Assembly: GCA_947179485.1 (NCBI GenBank)
Contig: OX359250.1
Coordinates: forward strand, 39,524,783-39,588,782
Length of the DNA: 64,000 nt
Origin: Allacma fusca
Taxonomy: Eukaryota > Arthropoda > Collembola > Symphypleona > Sminthuridae
Direction of reading: 5' to 3'
Part shown: positions 23,033 to 36,939 of the stretch, piece after piece
How positions within the stretch are numbered: position 1 is the stretch's first letter
Layout: the number at the start of each line of letters is the position of its first letter
Notes under the pieces: generated by a model
The model's database searches: none
What the model was told of the DNA's origin: nothing
The model's input: only the letters and a program-made list of their open reading frames with translations
Translations under genes and position numbers: made by a program

Positions 23033-24400
23033 CTCATCTGTGAGAATGCACTCGCACGGATGCAAAAGGCATAGGATCTGAAGATCATGCTCGTATATAG
23101 AGTCAAGCTTAGCTGAGCATATGTACATAAAAAAATTCATTAATGGATCTAATTTTTAACGTTATTGACTCAAAGGCACAGGGAGACCGGAGGTAATCAA
23201 AGGGCCAAGCTTGATTAGGGCAGGAGACCGGGAAACGGGACCCGGGAATTTTACAGTTTCACTTCAACACACGTGTAACTAATAGGAGGAACCTGCTGGA
23301 GAGTGAGCATCTGTAATAAGTCCCAGATGACGGCAAACGCATATAAAACGGTTCTATTTACGACAACAACGACTCGATTTTTTTTTCCTCTAGTAAAAAT
23401 CCAACAGATACAAGGAAGTTCATTTGAAGGAACCTTCCCATGGTTTGGATATATAGTCATAGCGTCTGCGGGAGCTTAGCCAAATATATGGATTTTGAAT
23501 GGAGTACATAAACTTATGTCTTGGAGGAAAAGAGATCATAAAAGCTGTTGGAAGACTGGAGAAGAAGGTCCCTTATTATTTGACACCTTCAGCCTTTTAC
23601 AGACTTCCTTTCAGAGCCCGTGCCTTCTCTGGGCCTGACTGTCGTACGTCTGCCCTTTGAAGACTCAATATTCTCTAAATTTTGATAGATTCTCAAGGGA
23701 AGGAAGGAGTCCGTCCACCGTATGTTACTTTTTTTGCAAAAATAAACTTCCACCTGCCTTCTCAAACATGAAACTGGAAACACTTGTTGTTTTCTAAACC
23801 CTTACGAATGACAACAACCCGCAGTACGTCCTCCTACAGGTACATCTCTTCCGAGTCCACTCCTTTTAAAGCCTTATGTTTCCGAACGTAATTGTCCTAC
23901 AAGCTACATTTCAGGTACATAGGACTCCGCAGCGTCTCAACAAATGTATAGTTCCGTGTTCCTTGCTACTTCCTGTCCCCTATGTCTGTGCTGAAAGGGC
24001 GCGTGGCTTTCCCTATTGAAAAAAAAATCCATGAGATTTTTTTCCCCCTTTTATTTCCAGTAAGTAATAATTAGATGCATGGCGTGCACTGTATTGTATG
24101 TACAGTGAAAGAGTAACTGCCCCGTGGTATTTTTTTTAACGTCAGGTCACATAACAATTCCATACATATGTACGTCCTCCTCATGTACAAGAGAAGTCTT
24201 GAAGGAAATGAGTTGAAATGTATTTGTATGATTTTTAATGTTGATGCCACTCCTCATACGTTATCCCAAAAAATTTAATTATTTGAATGGGAAGGGATAT
24301 ATACTGCTTTTAATGAACCCTTGATAAATCAAGCATTCAATTAGATTCCTGAAGGGGCTGCTGGGAGTGAAGGCATGTGAAGTCTTTTTCGGAAGAAGAG

Positions 24401-24600
24401 TACAGTCAACTCTTGGTATGAGACACTCCCTTACAAGGTATTGTTTTTTCTGGGTTCCCTGTTAAAATTTGGACAGGTTCACCAGGTACGTTTTTGAATT
24501 TGTGTTTTTTTCCTGGGTTAGAGCCTCTGGGATTTTTCTGTAACTGGGAAATTTCCTGGACTTGAGGGACTGGCTGGTTGTATGAAGGGAATTGACTGTA
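24401..24600. mobile_element. MITE-like element, 200 bp, TA ends
   Basis: The left end TACAGTCAACTC is matched by the inverted right end (TTGACTGTA, ending 24600). Terminal TA and small size suggest a Tc1/mariner-type MITE. There is no coding capacity. Confidence 0.55.
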
Positions 24601-27209
24601 GTACTTAGCGGAAGCTGTAACCTCCACAAAAGCCATGGACAGGAACCCGCCGTGGTCCGAGGGATCGTCTGCGAATCAGGAATTAATACATTGCCGGCGC
24701 CTTGTAAGACGATAAGGGAAATGATGCTGTTTGTAAGCTACTGAATAAATGATAAATATTGGATTACCTACCGCGTTGAGAAAGCCTGAATTTACATATG
24801 AGATTAATTATATATGCAAGGGATATAATTACGTGTCCTGAAGCAGGTTCAGACAAAATGCCGCATGGAAACTCTTTAATAGCTGTCATTCCTACCGAGT
24901 CTCTGGCTTCAAGGAATTAACTTATTCAATATTATTACGCGTATTCAATCTTCCGACAACAGTCGTCCTTCTTTTTTTTGTGTGACTTTTGTATGTACCA
25001 TGTTAAACCTTCTACAATAATAATTATTTTACTCTCTCAGGAGCGTCTGTATCCACATCCGTCTTTTATCTCCAGTGCTTGTGGAGATATTTGCAGCAGT
25101 AGAGAAAGAATCCTATAAAGTTTAATCGGTCCTGGAAATAGTTCCAGCACTTTCAGATAACATGTAACTGGTTCGTAGGCAGACCGTTATAGCACACGTA
25201 CACGTTTCCATCCATGTACAGGATGGGTAGTCTCATTTGACCCGCTCTACCAATACACCAAGGGAAATGGACCATCAAATCAATCCTAAAAGACAACAAT
25301 CCTTGACTTAAAGTCAATATTTGTAACACCTCTAGAGACACTTAAAACTGAATCCATATCTTTGAATCCAGAGCCTTGATGAGCACCTTCCTGGAAAGTC
25401 CTTGAAATTCTCTACAAAAAAGGATTGACATTTCTCATGAATTCATAATTTATATGATCTGATTTACGAAAAATTCCTAGATTTGAAATCCTAATAACCC
25501 AATTGTTTTGCCATCCTCCGGTCTGTGTGGTTCTTGCAGCTTGAGATCTTCACCTGGGTCAAACTACAAGCAATTTAAATTTTCAAATGTTGGAAGAATA
25601 TTTGCTACAAAAATCTGGGCCATGAACACATTTTTTATGGTCGATAAATAATTCGAGGACAAAGGGTAAAGTCAATGATGACGGTCACCCTGTACTCAGA
25701 CGCAGTTACGTGGAGAATCTCTACCAGCCCTGTAGCTCCAGTTGTTTCGTTAATAGTTTAATGGATAGTAGCAAAAGCTACCTCACCTCATACATAAGTA
25801 CCCGATAATGTTAAGTAAGCAATAAAAACCCAAGTGTATACGTCGGAGAGCTTTCTTTGACTCCGGACAATGGTCCGCTGGCACTGGACATGTTCCTTTT
25901 ACAACCATTTCAAATACTTGAGACGCATTTGATATTTATATTCCAGAGCAGTACTGTTGATAAGGATGGGATTTCTGGGATTCAGAATACTCCAACTCTT
26001 TAGCTATATGTCCATAGTCTGAATTCTGAACTTGAGGCATAATTTTCCCCTAAACCTTTTGTCTTGCAAATGTACTTTACAAGAATCCAGTGAACTGTAT
26101 ATATTATCCGCATCCATAGACAGCAAAAATTCTAGCGTTTCTAAACTAACAATAAGAGTTTTCTAGAGAGCAGCATTCGCTTACAAAGGATTTATTTCAC
26201 AAGGAGAGTGTGTATGTACTTCTGTAAAATAAATTTTTATTGAGAATCAGCTTTTTAAAAAAAAAATGCTTCTACAAGAGTTGCGTGTGAAGACATCTCT
26301 AATATTTTGTAATACAATGTTACACGAATAGGAATAAAATAGGTCCAGGAGACCTATCTCTATCTGGATCTCCACAATGTGTGCATAGGACTCCTTCGCC
26401 CTGAAGACACTCCAAGGACTAGGATTGACTTAAACGGAAGTCAAAGTCCTGTAAAACTTTATTACGGGAGTAAGTGGAGCCCCAGTCCTGTGAAGGTATG
26501 ACAGAGGTGTGACTTGGGTTGGAGAATTCCATGGAAAATCACCTTGGACTCTGCACAAGAAGGCATCCCCTCGGAATCAAGTGTAATGCTCCTGCTTGGA
26601 ACGTTCTAATTTAGCCCAATTTTGTTCCAAGTAAGCCATCATTAGACAAAATGCTCGCACATAGTTCAGCCCATAAAACCAAATATGTATTTTAATTACT
26701 GGATATGTACTCTGTGTGTTCTGACATTGATATGAGACATCAGTCAAGGAGTGAGTCCGTGAGACCAACATAGCACCGGGGGCTGAGGCTGTGCAGAGTA
26801 AATGATGTACATATTTTCTCTCCTCATCCTCACACATAGGACATACATACCTACATATATAGATACTCCGAGTATGTATTGATAATATAAGCCTCCACAA
26901 TATGCACAGATTTGGAGCTTGTCTTCTCAAGGAGTTTCTTAATGCCAAACCATTGGAGGTACGTATCGGGGCGCAAAACATGACAGACGTAACCTTTCGT
27001 GTAGCTTTCATAGGAGCCCAGCTTATTATTATTATTATTATTAGGTTTTACTCTCTGTGACCCATTGTTTGTTTTACAAACTGACGATGATTGAAGTGAG
27101 GTGCTTCGGGATCAACAATTTTCTTGACCTGCGTCATCATTACACTAGACAATTACATGGCAGTGCACACACTCTCAGAGCTTCCCTTTCGCGGCTGGAA
27201 ATGATCAAA

Positions 27210-27214
<5 letters not shown>

Positions 27215-27247
<33 letters not shown>
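27215..27247. repeat. (TC)n microsatellite
   Basis: An uninterrupted TC run of about 33 nt. Confidence 0.95.
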
Positions 27248-27249
<2 letters not shown>

Positions 27250-29668
27250 AAATTCCTTTATCATCATTTCTCTAAACTCTCATGTGAAATTCATACACTA
27301 ATTATCCATATGACCCTCTGGACCATAGCAATACAAAATATATCCCTTTGGCCGGTACAATTCTGACTTTGGACGTGCGCTTCAGTCACAGGGCAGAGAG
27401 ATCCGAGTAAATAAGGAACAACAGTGAGAACACACCCGTAAAATAAATCTTGGACGTAAAAATAGCTCGAAAATATAATTACTTTTAGCCCTCTTTATTC
27501 TGAGCCTTCTAATTGACTCTAGCATTCTTATATTACATTATTTAAAAAAAGAGACAGATGTCTGATCTCCCTTTCAAAATCTACAGTAAGAAAAAGTAGG
27601 AAGGAGTATTTCCTCTATGGGGGCAAATATTTTGATACAACCTCACGAATTTGGGGTAATTAAATGGGAAAGTGTCAAAATATTTTGTCCTGGAAAAATT
27701 CTCGATATGGAAAAATGTCTGCTATCATGAGTAGATATTTTCCATGATGAAAGTATTTATAGCTTTGAAGAGTATTAGGATACTCTTGTTTTTTGGGAGA
27801 TGTAATTACTAATTTCCCAGCATTTGAGATTTGTAGGGGAGGGTTTTGGAATTAGAAAATATTTTATTAGAAAATATTCATCCCTCTGTAATTTTCCACT
27901 TAGTGTCTGAGGTCATGATGGAAATATGGAGAGTAATTGAATACAGATTACAATATAAGGTTTTAAATGTTACCTCCGATGGGGCAATTACGGAGGCTAA
28001 TGACTCCAAATTGATTTTATCCGGAGCATCACGTGCATATTAGGACCCTGTGCTTTTTTTAAGGGGTCGGGATATGGTAAAATTTATAAAAATAGGGAAC
28101 ACGGAAGCCTTACTTCAGTACTTACTCTCAGGCGTTGGGAGCCTCAACCCAATTCAGATTTGCTGAGGTTTTTAATTGGAACCAATTACTATATTACTCC
28201 TATGGCTCATATATTTCCAAGATGAGTCTCAAGTGTATGCATCAAAGTCCTCGATGAGATTTTGAGGGAAGGATTGGATTTGAGGAGTCCTGAGAGGAAG
28301 GGTTGAATGAAATAGTTGATAGTACTGGGAGTATAGGACAATCCATGAGGAGTTACATGAGGATGCATAATGTCTTATTAAAACCGCCCTCCTCATTTCC
28401 AAAATTTCCTTAATGCGTTCCCACATTACCCGGAAGCCAGTAACTCGGTGTGCGGTGGGTTGTCTGATTTATTTCTTAAATAATATGCCCAAAAATGTGT
28501 CTTACACACGCATGTGAGTCAAAGAGTTACTCTCTTCATTTTCATCTCGCATGGGGGGGAATTAAGTAGTTTGAGGAAGAGTCGGAGAGTGAGAAGTCGA
28601 GTGAAACAATGAACAATGAAAGGGTATGAAAATGATGGATGGAGTAAATGCGGGCCTACCTCACTGAAATATCACGACTAATTACATACATGCAATCAGA
28701 CCAACGGTGGTCTGACTTCCCTTCTACATAATTTATTACTTTGTAATAATCCCTAATATGGAATAATTCCAAGTGCTTTCATTCATTTAACCCCTTCCAT
28801 AAAATCATAACCAGCCCAAAAACCTAATTATCCCTTGGATCACAAGTACAACCTTCCTGTGCAAAACCACTCAATTATTATCAAATGCCAATTATTCGGA
28901 ATTCATTCAAATTATGCTTCCACAAAAACATTATCACAAAAAAAATGGACTGAAGATTTCTGCCAAGGTGATAATATTTTTTGATCTTCCGTTATTTACA
29001 ATAGTATATTGCGAATTGGGCTTCCGCTAAAAAAATGTAAGCATTCGCAAAAATGATTTTAAAATTATTTAATTTCTTTTTAAATACTACCCCAGGACCA
29101 GACTAAAGAAATAAAATTCGAATGAACTCAGATCACCCACGGATGTTCCTGGTTTAAATACAAACATCAATCCTATCCTAATAGGGCTTAAGTTCATAGT
29201 TCCATAAAAATATGGACTCCTATACTATTAACAGTAGATTCCGAAGTCCGAACACGCTGTTATTTCACAAATAATGAACTGGGCTTTATTTTGTGAGATT
29301 TGGATTCAAAGTGGTGACAAAAATACAAAGATAATGCTGTGTTGCTCTACTACAGGGAAATCTGATGAAGTTCTGAAGAGATAAATTCTGCACATCAAAA
29401 CATTACGTGCTACTCGTTGTGGTTTTTTTTTTGTATGTACAATGTTGAGATGTTGAGAAAGCTGAAGAGACTTTTGCCTGTGGAATCCCATAAAACTAAT
29501 ACGATCCTGAAGATTTATTTGAAGTGGACTGTGACTTGTAACTTTTTTGAGTAGTCATGAAAAGTGATGTGATTTAAAACTAGTGAAAGCCCAGCCTTGG
29601 AAAAAAATAGAGTTGTAGAACCAGGTCGCAAGAATGTGAAGACTCCACTGTTGAAGGATAGTCTGACA

Positions 29669-30382
29669 ATGTTTTCTAGTGTCATAATATCTTATTTTGC
29701 ATTCCTGCTTACAATGTCAAGTTACACACAGACTGACGTCATCAACAAGCCCTGTGAGACAAGTAACGGACGATAAATTTCAAACATAGATTTTTTTTTG
29801 TAGGAATAAAGAATTATTTGTAACTTTCGCACATATTTAAAGGGCATGACCCTCATTTAAATTCCTTTAATACAATCCGAATGTTATTACAAGTATAACC
29901 TAAAATTTGTAGAGGCTGACTGTGGGGAAAATTTGGAGTGCGTTGACTATCAAGAAATGTTTTTACAAGCGGGTCAGACAGATAGGCAATTTCTATTCTG
30001 TGACTGTGAAAAGCCCGTGAATGAGTCAACCTGCCTCTGCAAGTCCGGGAATCTGATTTATCAACGTTGGACCAAAATGAAAGCCCGTATGGAGAATCCG
30101 AAAGCAAATGGGAAAATGAAGTTCCCTCAAGCCGGCTTCAATAGAGCTGGTTGTTATTTGGAAGAGGGTGAGACTTGTCGTCTCACCTCAAGGGATGACC
30201 AGAATGCGGAGACGTATCAACTGTGCAAATGGGGTTTTTACTGTATACCCGTGACGGGCACTCAGGACTGGGGTTTTTGCCGGAGAAGTACAGCTTTAAG
30301 ATTTTTACCTTCCATAGTTGATCTTTCATTAGCATTTAGTGTGAGTCATATCATTGTTTGTTTGCAACTCCGACTATTCTAA
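29669..30382 (+). CDS. Secreted or GPI-anchored Cys-rich protein, 187 aa, two exons
   Basis: Exon 1 (29669-29762) starts at an ATG with a signal peptide (MFSSVIISYFAFLLTMSSYT) and ends ...NKPCET. A 150-nt GT-AG intron, phase 1, leads to exon 2 (29913-30382), giving CETKADCGENLECVDYQ across the junction, a typical start of a small disulfide-rich domain (C-x5-D-C-G-x3-L-x-C). More Cys follow in regular short spacing (FCDCEKP, TCLCKSG, GCYLEEGETCRL, LCKWGFYC, GFCRRS), about 14 in all. The last 25 residues are hydrophobic and end at LRLF, consistent with a GPI signal or a C-terminal membrane anchor. The exact phase match and the Cys pattern continuing over the junction support a real gene. The family is not recognised; receptor, ligand or structural roles are all possible. 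Confidence 0.8.
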
Positions 30383-31714
30383 GTTTTTCCCCGGACATCG
30401 ACAGGAGTAATTATTATTATTTGTATTTATTTCCACAAAATATACTTTCCATTAAAATGTCAATTATGAGTGAGGATCCTCAATTTATTACTACATCATT
30501 ATCCGCTGAGAGGTTCCTCCGTCGAAAATAGCACAAATTAAAAAAAATATAGGAAGGCATTATTATCATTGACAAGGCTGGAAATTCACAACAAAATTTG
30601 ATCAGCATGACTTTATTAGTAATTTTCACTTGTGACTCAAATATTTACATGTTCCCATAAAATTTTTCACTCATACATTTTTTATTTACACCTGTTCTTA
30701 TATATGACAATGCATCCTGTTATTTTTCATAAAATTGGGTTAAAAGGTTGAAGTGTAAGTGTTCGATTCTTTAGCATCTCACATGTCACATCTCTGCTTG
30801 TACTGTGTGTACATTTACATGATGTGCAAGGAACTACTATGTAAAATCTTACGTATAGGCGAATATTTATTGAGGACCTCAGCTCATAAAAAATTACATT
30901 GACGTAGGACGGAAACAACAGAGAGGTTTGAAAGTCTGTACAGTGAGACGAGGAGCATATTGACTGTTGCCAAGAATAGTCAGTCAGGTTTTTTTTTGTA
31001 CAAAAGGTACTGCACCACCAGGCGGCCCATTATGACGTCCAAGGAAACGAAAGGGTGCTGGCCTGTCAAATGAACAGAGTAAAAAATTATCGTCATTAAG
31101 AAAGGAAAGGCTGAGAAGATTTCTCTCTCCAATGCACTGCTCCTCTAACTTCCTAAATCATGGAGAAGAAATCACCTGTGAAAGATAATTAGAGTGGATT
31201 GAGGACAGGAATTATTATTACATACCACAAAGCCGTAACTTTACCAGTGAGGTTCCCTCTAAGGTGTACCAATAGGTCCCGACACTCCACTTGTTTACTG
31301 TAATAAGGGACAAAAGGGCAAAATGAAAAGTACACAGGTGATGTGTGATGAGGAGGGAAAGGGGTGAATTATCGGTTCCTTGTATTTTTTAAATAAATTA
31401 CCGAATAATAAAGGAGTCCAGTGAGGAGATAAGGAGAGGATGCGAAAGAAAAACCAACAACGGCAGGCTTTTGTGAAAATCAAAGGAGTCTCTATTAGAG
31501 ATCTGTACGTATGTATGTATGTACAGTACGGAGTATGCACATAGTAAATAAAATCCAGAATCCACACCCTGATATGAGGGGACTCAATCTCCACGCCCGG
31601 AAAAGTATCCAATGAATGAGGAAGGATTTTTAAGGATATTTTCACAAAAGAGAGTACACACGAGTTGTGTTCCCTCAAAAGTTACATATTTGATTTTCGA
31701 TTGTGCCTTATTAC

Positions 31715-31844
31715 CTGCTTGTTCTCGTAATGAGTTCTTAATAATGGTGACCCTACCAGAGGAACTTCCCTTTTCGTACTTAGCTAGACAGCTCCATGTT
31801 TGATTTTCTCCGGACCCAATCATTTCTCCAGCAGGGAAATACAT
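31715..31844 (-). other. Exon-like segment
   Basis: Open frame starting at an ATG (MYFPAGEMIGSGENQTWSCL) and ending at a strong donor GCAG|GTAATA (phase 1). It contains one NQT glycosylation site and a single Cys. No partner exon was found. It could be a first coding exon or chance. Confidence 0.22.
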
Positions 31845-31994
31845 ACCATTAGATCCACAAGGCTATCACTATAAACGGCCAACCGCAAAATTAAACGGAG
31901 GAAATTACAACTTAGCCCGGGCTTTACCCTTCCTGATCCGTCTCTGTCTCGTTGAGTATCTTTGTTTTCCAGCTCTAAAGTAGCTATTTACAGA

Positions 31995-32172
31995 TACAGG
32001 GCACTCTCGTTATAGTAGCAGGATCCTGGGACAAAATATCCCTTAAATTTACCCAAGTTTACCTATTTTTATAAGAGCAAAATGTGGAGGACGGAAATGT
32101 TCTCAAATGTTTCCAACAAATAAAAAGAGGATCATTGTGAGGGAGTCTCTTATAACACAAGAGTACACTGTA
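31995..32172. mobile_element. MITE-like element, 178 bp, TA ends
   Basis: The left end TACAGGGCACTCTCGTTATA is matched inversely by the right end (TACAGTGTACTCTTGTGTTA on the other strand). It belongs to the same family as 24401-24600 and the partial copies at 20.3 and 22.9 kb. Confidence 0.6.
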
Positions 32173-34448
32173 GAATTACATCCTCCGTCATTTGCCCATT
32201 GCTCTCCATTACTTTGTCACAGCCAAGGCTCCAGTCAAGTCTGACCATGTCCTTCCTCCTGTCAAATGAATGACTGTAGGAATTTAACTGTAGGATCTGA
32301 AAATACAAAAAATAACCACTCAGTGGGCGTCATCGCTCCTAATTGACCATAATAACAAACTGACCTATTAATCCTGCAAAGTCCTATTGAGACAAATTGC
32401 TCCTCTAGGTAATCTTCCAGAGTCTCCGATTGTCCTATGGTTGTGTGTACTACTCATTTAAAGTATAGGGACCACAATATGTGCATGATAATTGAACAAA
32501 TTACAGTATGTATGTGACAGTAAAGATGTTAAATGTTGAGACAACCCTACACAATAGGAATCTCGTAAAGGTCTAATAATGTGCCAAACTAAAAAAAAAC
32601 AGGTTACTATTTTCAAGAAACCTGCAGCTTGTTCTAGTTTCCTCGAGTTATTCAATTTGAAGTGGATAATTATTCTTGAGTTTGATACTCCACTAAAGAG
32701 TACATTACAAGGGTTAGTAGTATGTATACCTGTATGTCTGATGTGGCTTCCCTCCCTGCATATGATCCACAATGATGTTCTTGTATAAGGAGACTGTTTC
32801 AGGTCGTTAGCAGGGCTCAGTCAGAAAATCATGCATAAAATATTACACCAGGACTCTCCAATCATTCAAAATCTAGTCAGCCGGGTTTCCCTACTACTCA
32901 TCTCCATATTTTCCCAATTCATTTTCATAAATTATTACCGATCAAATTTGAACCTGAGCATCAGTCTATATGTGCGAGGTTCGTGCCTGCTATTGCTGAG
33001 GGCTAACTATGTCCCAGTCATTTGTTATCGCAAAAACTGTTTGCGTTCTGAATACTTTACTACATAGCCGTCGGAGCATTGGTACAAATTAGAATTTTCC
33101 TCTGTACCAATTGACGTCGTTCCTTCCAAATATTGTTCCTCATATTTTTGAAACTAGGGCTTTCCACTCAATTAAATCCGGGAGTAATTACTAATGCAAC
33201 AGTAAAAATACTAAATGACAACGTACGCTCTGAATATTTGTAATTGTAATAGATAGGAGATCATACACATATGTTTAGCATTTCAACAGACGCACGTTTA
33301 AAAGTTACCCTTCGAATTTCCCCCAATTCAAGCTGATCTCTCAGTCTGAGTTACTCAATTCAAATGTATTCAATTTATCGGAAAGGGAAAGTAAATAAAG
33401 TCAAACTTCAGAGAGGAAATTTTAGTGGAGCCTATGTTACAGTCCCAGATTGGTGTAAAATAAAAGTTTGTATCACTCACGTCTCACCCGGGGCGAGATG
33501 TCTGTCTTCGAAGGACCAGCGCTGCTACCAGCGCTTGTATTTATTCAATAATCTCACCTACACTCAACTACCCTATTACAGTATGCTTGGTAGCCTTTGC
33601 TACCCAGTGTAAGGGAAAATAAAAGGGTTTTTGTAGAGAACATGGAAACTGTTTCTTTGTAGTAACACACGTCTTTCCATAGCATTACACTAACATTACA
33701 TTTCATACATTCTACCAATGAATTCACAGTACAACAAATTAGAATCAAAAATATATACACGAATGCACTACAACAACTGCTGAGTGTGAGTAACAGAGGC
33801 GAACAGCTCCGCAGACAAGCAGATCTCCTCTGTGCCTCAACTCTTATTATGCATAAAGTTCCTCACTGCTGCTCGCGAACTCATCTCCAATGCACGGGAT
33901 CTTCTCTCACTTCCTCTGACCTGGCTTGGCTCGCATCTCACCCTGTAACCCTATGTCACCCTGCTCTTGATCCACCGCCGTCCCACCCCGCAGTCTCATC
34001 TCACCCTGTGGTCGCGCCGTCACAGAGGGAATATACCCTGCGTGATAAAATGCGGAAAAAGTGTCTAGTGCCTACTATAGTGAAGGTAAAAAAAAATTCC
34101 AGTCACTTAGTTATAGAGATATGAGGAAGTATGTGAATCAGAAGCATTATTGGCCCGCGCCAAACGGACGCTCAACCTGTCTGCCACAAGACTTAAGAAA
34201 ACAGCCGAAGGCACTTGAAAACCCGGGATACACAGAGTCAGTCATCATTGTTATATCTCGTGTTTTTTCTCCCCTCCCCACAAGAATCGGTTTACGTCCT
34301 TGTCAAGTATTAATATGTAATGTAATACATAAGTACTGGTTTTTACTTCCAATTGGACGCCATATGGTCAGACGAAACTCATAACTACAAAGTTTAAGGG
34401 AGAGCATGAGCCAAAGGCTAGAGCAATGAGTATTTACACATCTATACG

Positions 34449-34480
34449 CACACACCGACACACACACACACACACACACA
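34449..34480. repeat. (CA)n microsatellite
   Basis: A CA run of about 32 nt with one interruption (CCGACA). A TC run of about 22 nt follows at 34545-34566. Confidence 0.95.
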
Positions 34481-36907
34481 TTGTAACAATGTAAAGAAAT
34501 ACTATGGGACATATATGTGTTTGCTAAGCTTTTTGTTTTTTTTTTCTCTCTCTCTCTCTCTCTCTCAATAATCTACAGTAGTGATAATATCCTATCATGT
34601 TTTATATTTTTGATTTGAGACATACACCAGTTAAACGTAGGTATGTGTACGAATGGGGATTGAAAGAAGTCCGACATCGACACCAGAGCTACAGAGAGCA
34701 AGTAACAGGTGGTAGCTTAGGTGGTTTTCAAATTTTTTCCTCTTTTTTCTTCATTCAATGGCTTCCTTTAAGCACCAAATTTATTGCTAGCTTCTTCATC
34801 ATAAACATATAGACCGGTTGCAATCAAAATTGAATCAATAGTTTTAATGCACGTCACGCGACAAATGAAAAGCTGCTTCTTTACTACGGGGTATTGCATC
34901 ACAACTCACTGGATTTCAACATAGGGCACTATAAACCTATCTACTCCTAATGTAACTTCAACATAGGGCCCTATATACCTATCCCCAATGGGAAATACAA
35001 ATAACCACAAGTCCTGATTGCAGCAGTGATAATAAAAAAAATGCGTCTTTCAAATCTATGGACATTCCAAACTACAACTGAAAGTATCACACTTTTTCTT
35101 TCCTTCATCTTGTTCAATCAACGTCAATTCATTGGATTTAGTTATATGGTTTTAATGTACTACAGCTATAGCCCTACAGTTCACAATAGTAGCAGTTTGT
35201 AAACACTCTGTGAACACTGTGAGGGAGAGCGTCAGTTCCTCCTTTTTTAACAAGACATCTTTTGAGGCTTGTAAAAAAAACCAGATATTTTTATGCATGG
35301 TACAGGAATACAAGAAATTTAACCCCATTTCCAACTCTGTTAATTGCCCTTTTGCTCTAATTGACAGACATTGGATAATGACTGGGAATGGTGGGAGATC
35401 CTCCATTAAAAGTTATCCGAGGACACATCAAGGAATAATTTCCTTGCCCCGCACCCGGTCTGCTGCTCCTGCTCCTCCTGTGGACAAGCCATTTATATAT
35501 TGGTTACATATCCAAAGGAGTAATTTCCTTCTGGAGCACAATTAAGAATTTCCCATTCAATATTTCAAAATCACACCTTTAATCGTTAAATTAAACCTTT
35601 TGATTGTAGTACACCGCCAGGGCTTCAAAATTCAGTCCGCTCAATCAAGTCCGTATATGTATGACCAATGGCCGCAAAACATTTGGGGAACTTCAATCTT
35701 TCCTTCAGCTTCTTCCATGCATCTTGACCTACATTATAGAATCTTCAACGAACTGCTCTTCTTCAGAGAGATAACTTTTTATTAGGGATCTTATTATAGG
35801 CAAATTTGGGGCTGTACATTTTCTACAATGCTACTTGTTTATAAAAATAGAGTCTGTATGCATTCTATTTACGGACGTACTATGTGTTCCAGAGTATCTG
35901 AATACAATACCAGTAGATATAAAATGTCTATAGAAAATTAGGGAAGGAACATGATTTGAGAATAAATCAATCTGACGCTCTATTCCGTTTATTATATTTT
36001 AATGATAGGTGATCCAGTCAAGTCTCATCCGTGGCTGGATGTACATACTTGTAGTGTATCTATTAAAAATCTTACCCGCATTGTCTTGTGTATAGGGGAT
36101 CTATAATGTATCTATAAATATAATTATGTACATTATTTCGTATGTAAGCATTATGTTCGGTTAAAAAAAATTAAGGTAGGGAATCCAGGTATAGATCAGG
36201 GTTCGGACCCTTCAACTATTGTAGGATCAAGTGTGTACTATCTTATAGCTGGTGATCCTAATTCCCAAATCTAGGTAGCAAGTTTGGGAGGATTTTTGTG
36301 TCTAGAAATATCTCGTCCCGTCACAGTCATACACTCTTTGGGTTTGAAATGTTGTAACCTCAAGAGGATTTAATTGGAATAAAAAATAAAATAAGTGCGG
36401 TCGCTCCAGCCGCGTGCGACGAGACTTTCTTATTTAAACATCTCGGTTCGGTTTCCAGTTCGACTTTTTATAATTTTATAGCTTTGTATACTTAAAACAC
36501 TACATATATAAAAATCCTGAACTTCATCCTGTTCTTTAGAACCTTACTGTCTAATAAAAAATGCTCTGTAGCTGTATTGTAAATATCTGTACTGTAGCTC
36601 TCTACTGTAGAGTTGAGGTGGCTCTCGTACAGTGGGTTTCATAATAACTACTGAAGTTAGCTCTAACTGTAACAAACAGGTGAAATCGACTTGTTCCATT
36701 TCCGTTTCTGGTTTTATGAGCCAGCCCTCACTAGACCTATCTATACGTATAGACCCTAGATGGATACTATTAGTGTTGGAATCAAAAGTTGGGGAATTGT
36801 GATAGGAATAAAAGTGGAGAGTGTCGTAATAAGTAGGAGTATCACACGAAGGTGGAAGAATCCTGACCTCAATCCGGAGCTCCATGCATGATTTACTTTA
36901 AATTCAG

Positions 36908-36908
36908 G

Positions 36909-36933
<25 letters not shown>
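36908..36933. repeat. (GA)n microsatellite
   Basis: A GA run of about 26 nt. Confidence 0.95.

Positions 36934-36939
<6 letters not shown>

Larger units (their letters stand above)
18604..29668. other. Long non-coding stretch
   Basis: About 11 kb of AT-rich DNA in which no gene can be supported. It holds MITE-like repeats (22.9 and 24.4 kb), an inverted repeat at 20.2 kb, a CT microsatellite at 27.2 kb and an ATT run at 27.03 kb. A 144-codon frame at 26577-27011 (-) crosses simple repeats and has no recognisable domain. It could hold introns or regulatory DNA of flanking genes. Confidence 0.5.

Noticed and set aside
26577..27011. 144-codon minus-strand frame
   Set aside because: It crosses ACATAC-type simple repeats, has no domain pattern and no clear splice context.
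33786..34124. 112-codon frame rich in Ser, Pro and His
   Set aside because: Arises from a locally C-rich, repetitive stretch (CACCCTG words) and not from a protein-like pattern.
35210..35545. 111-codon plus-strand frame
   Set aside because: No recognisable feature; overlaps an opposite-strand frame of similar quality.
36396..36470. GC-rich hairpin (GTCGC...GCGAC), possible small RNA
   Set aside because: The stem is only about five base pairs and no flanking promoter or known RNA signature is visible.
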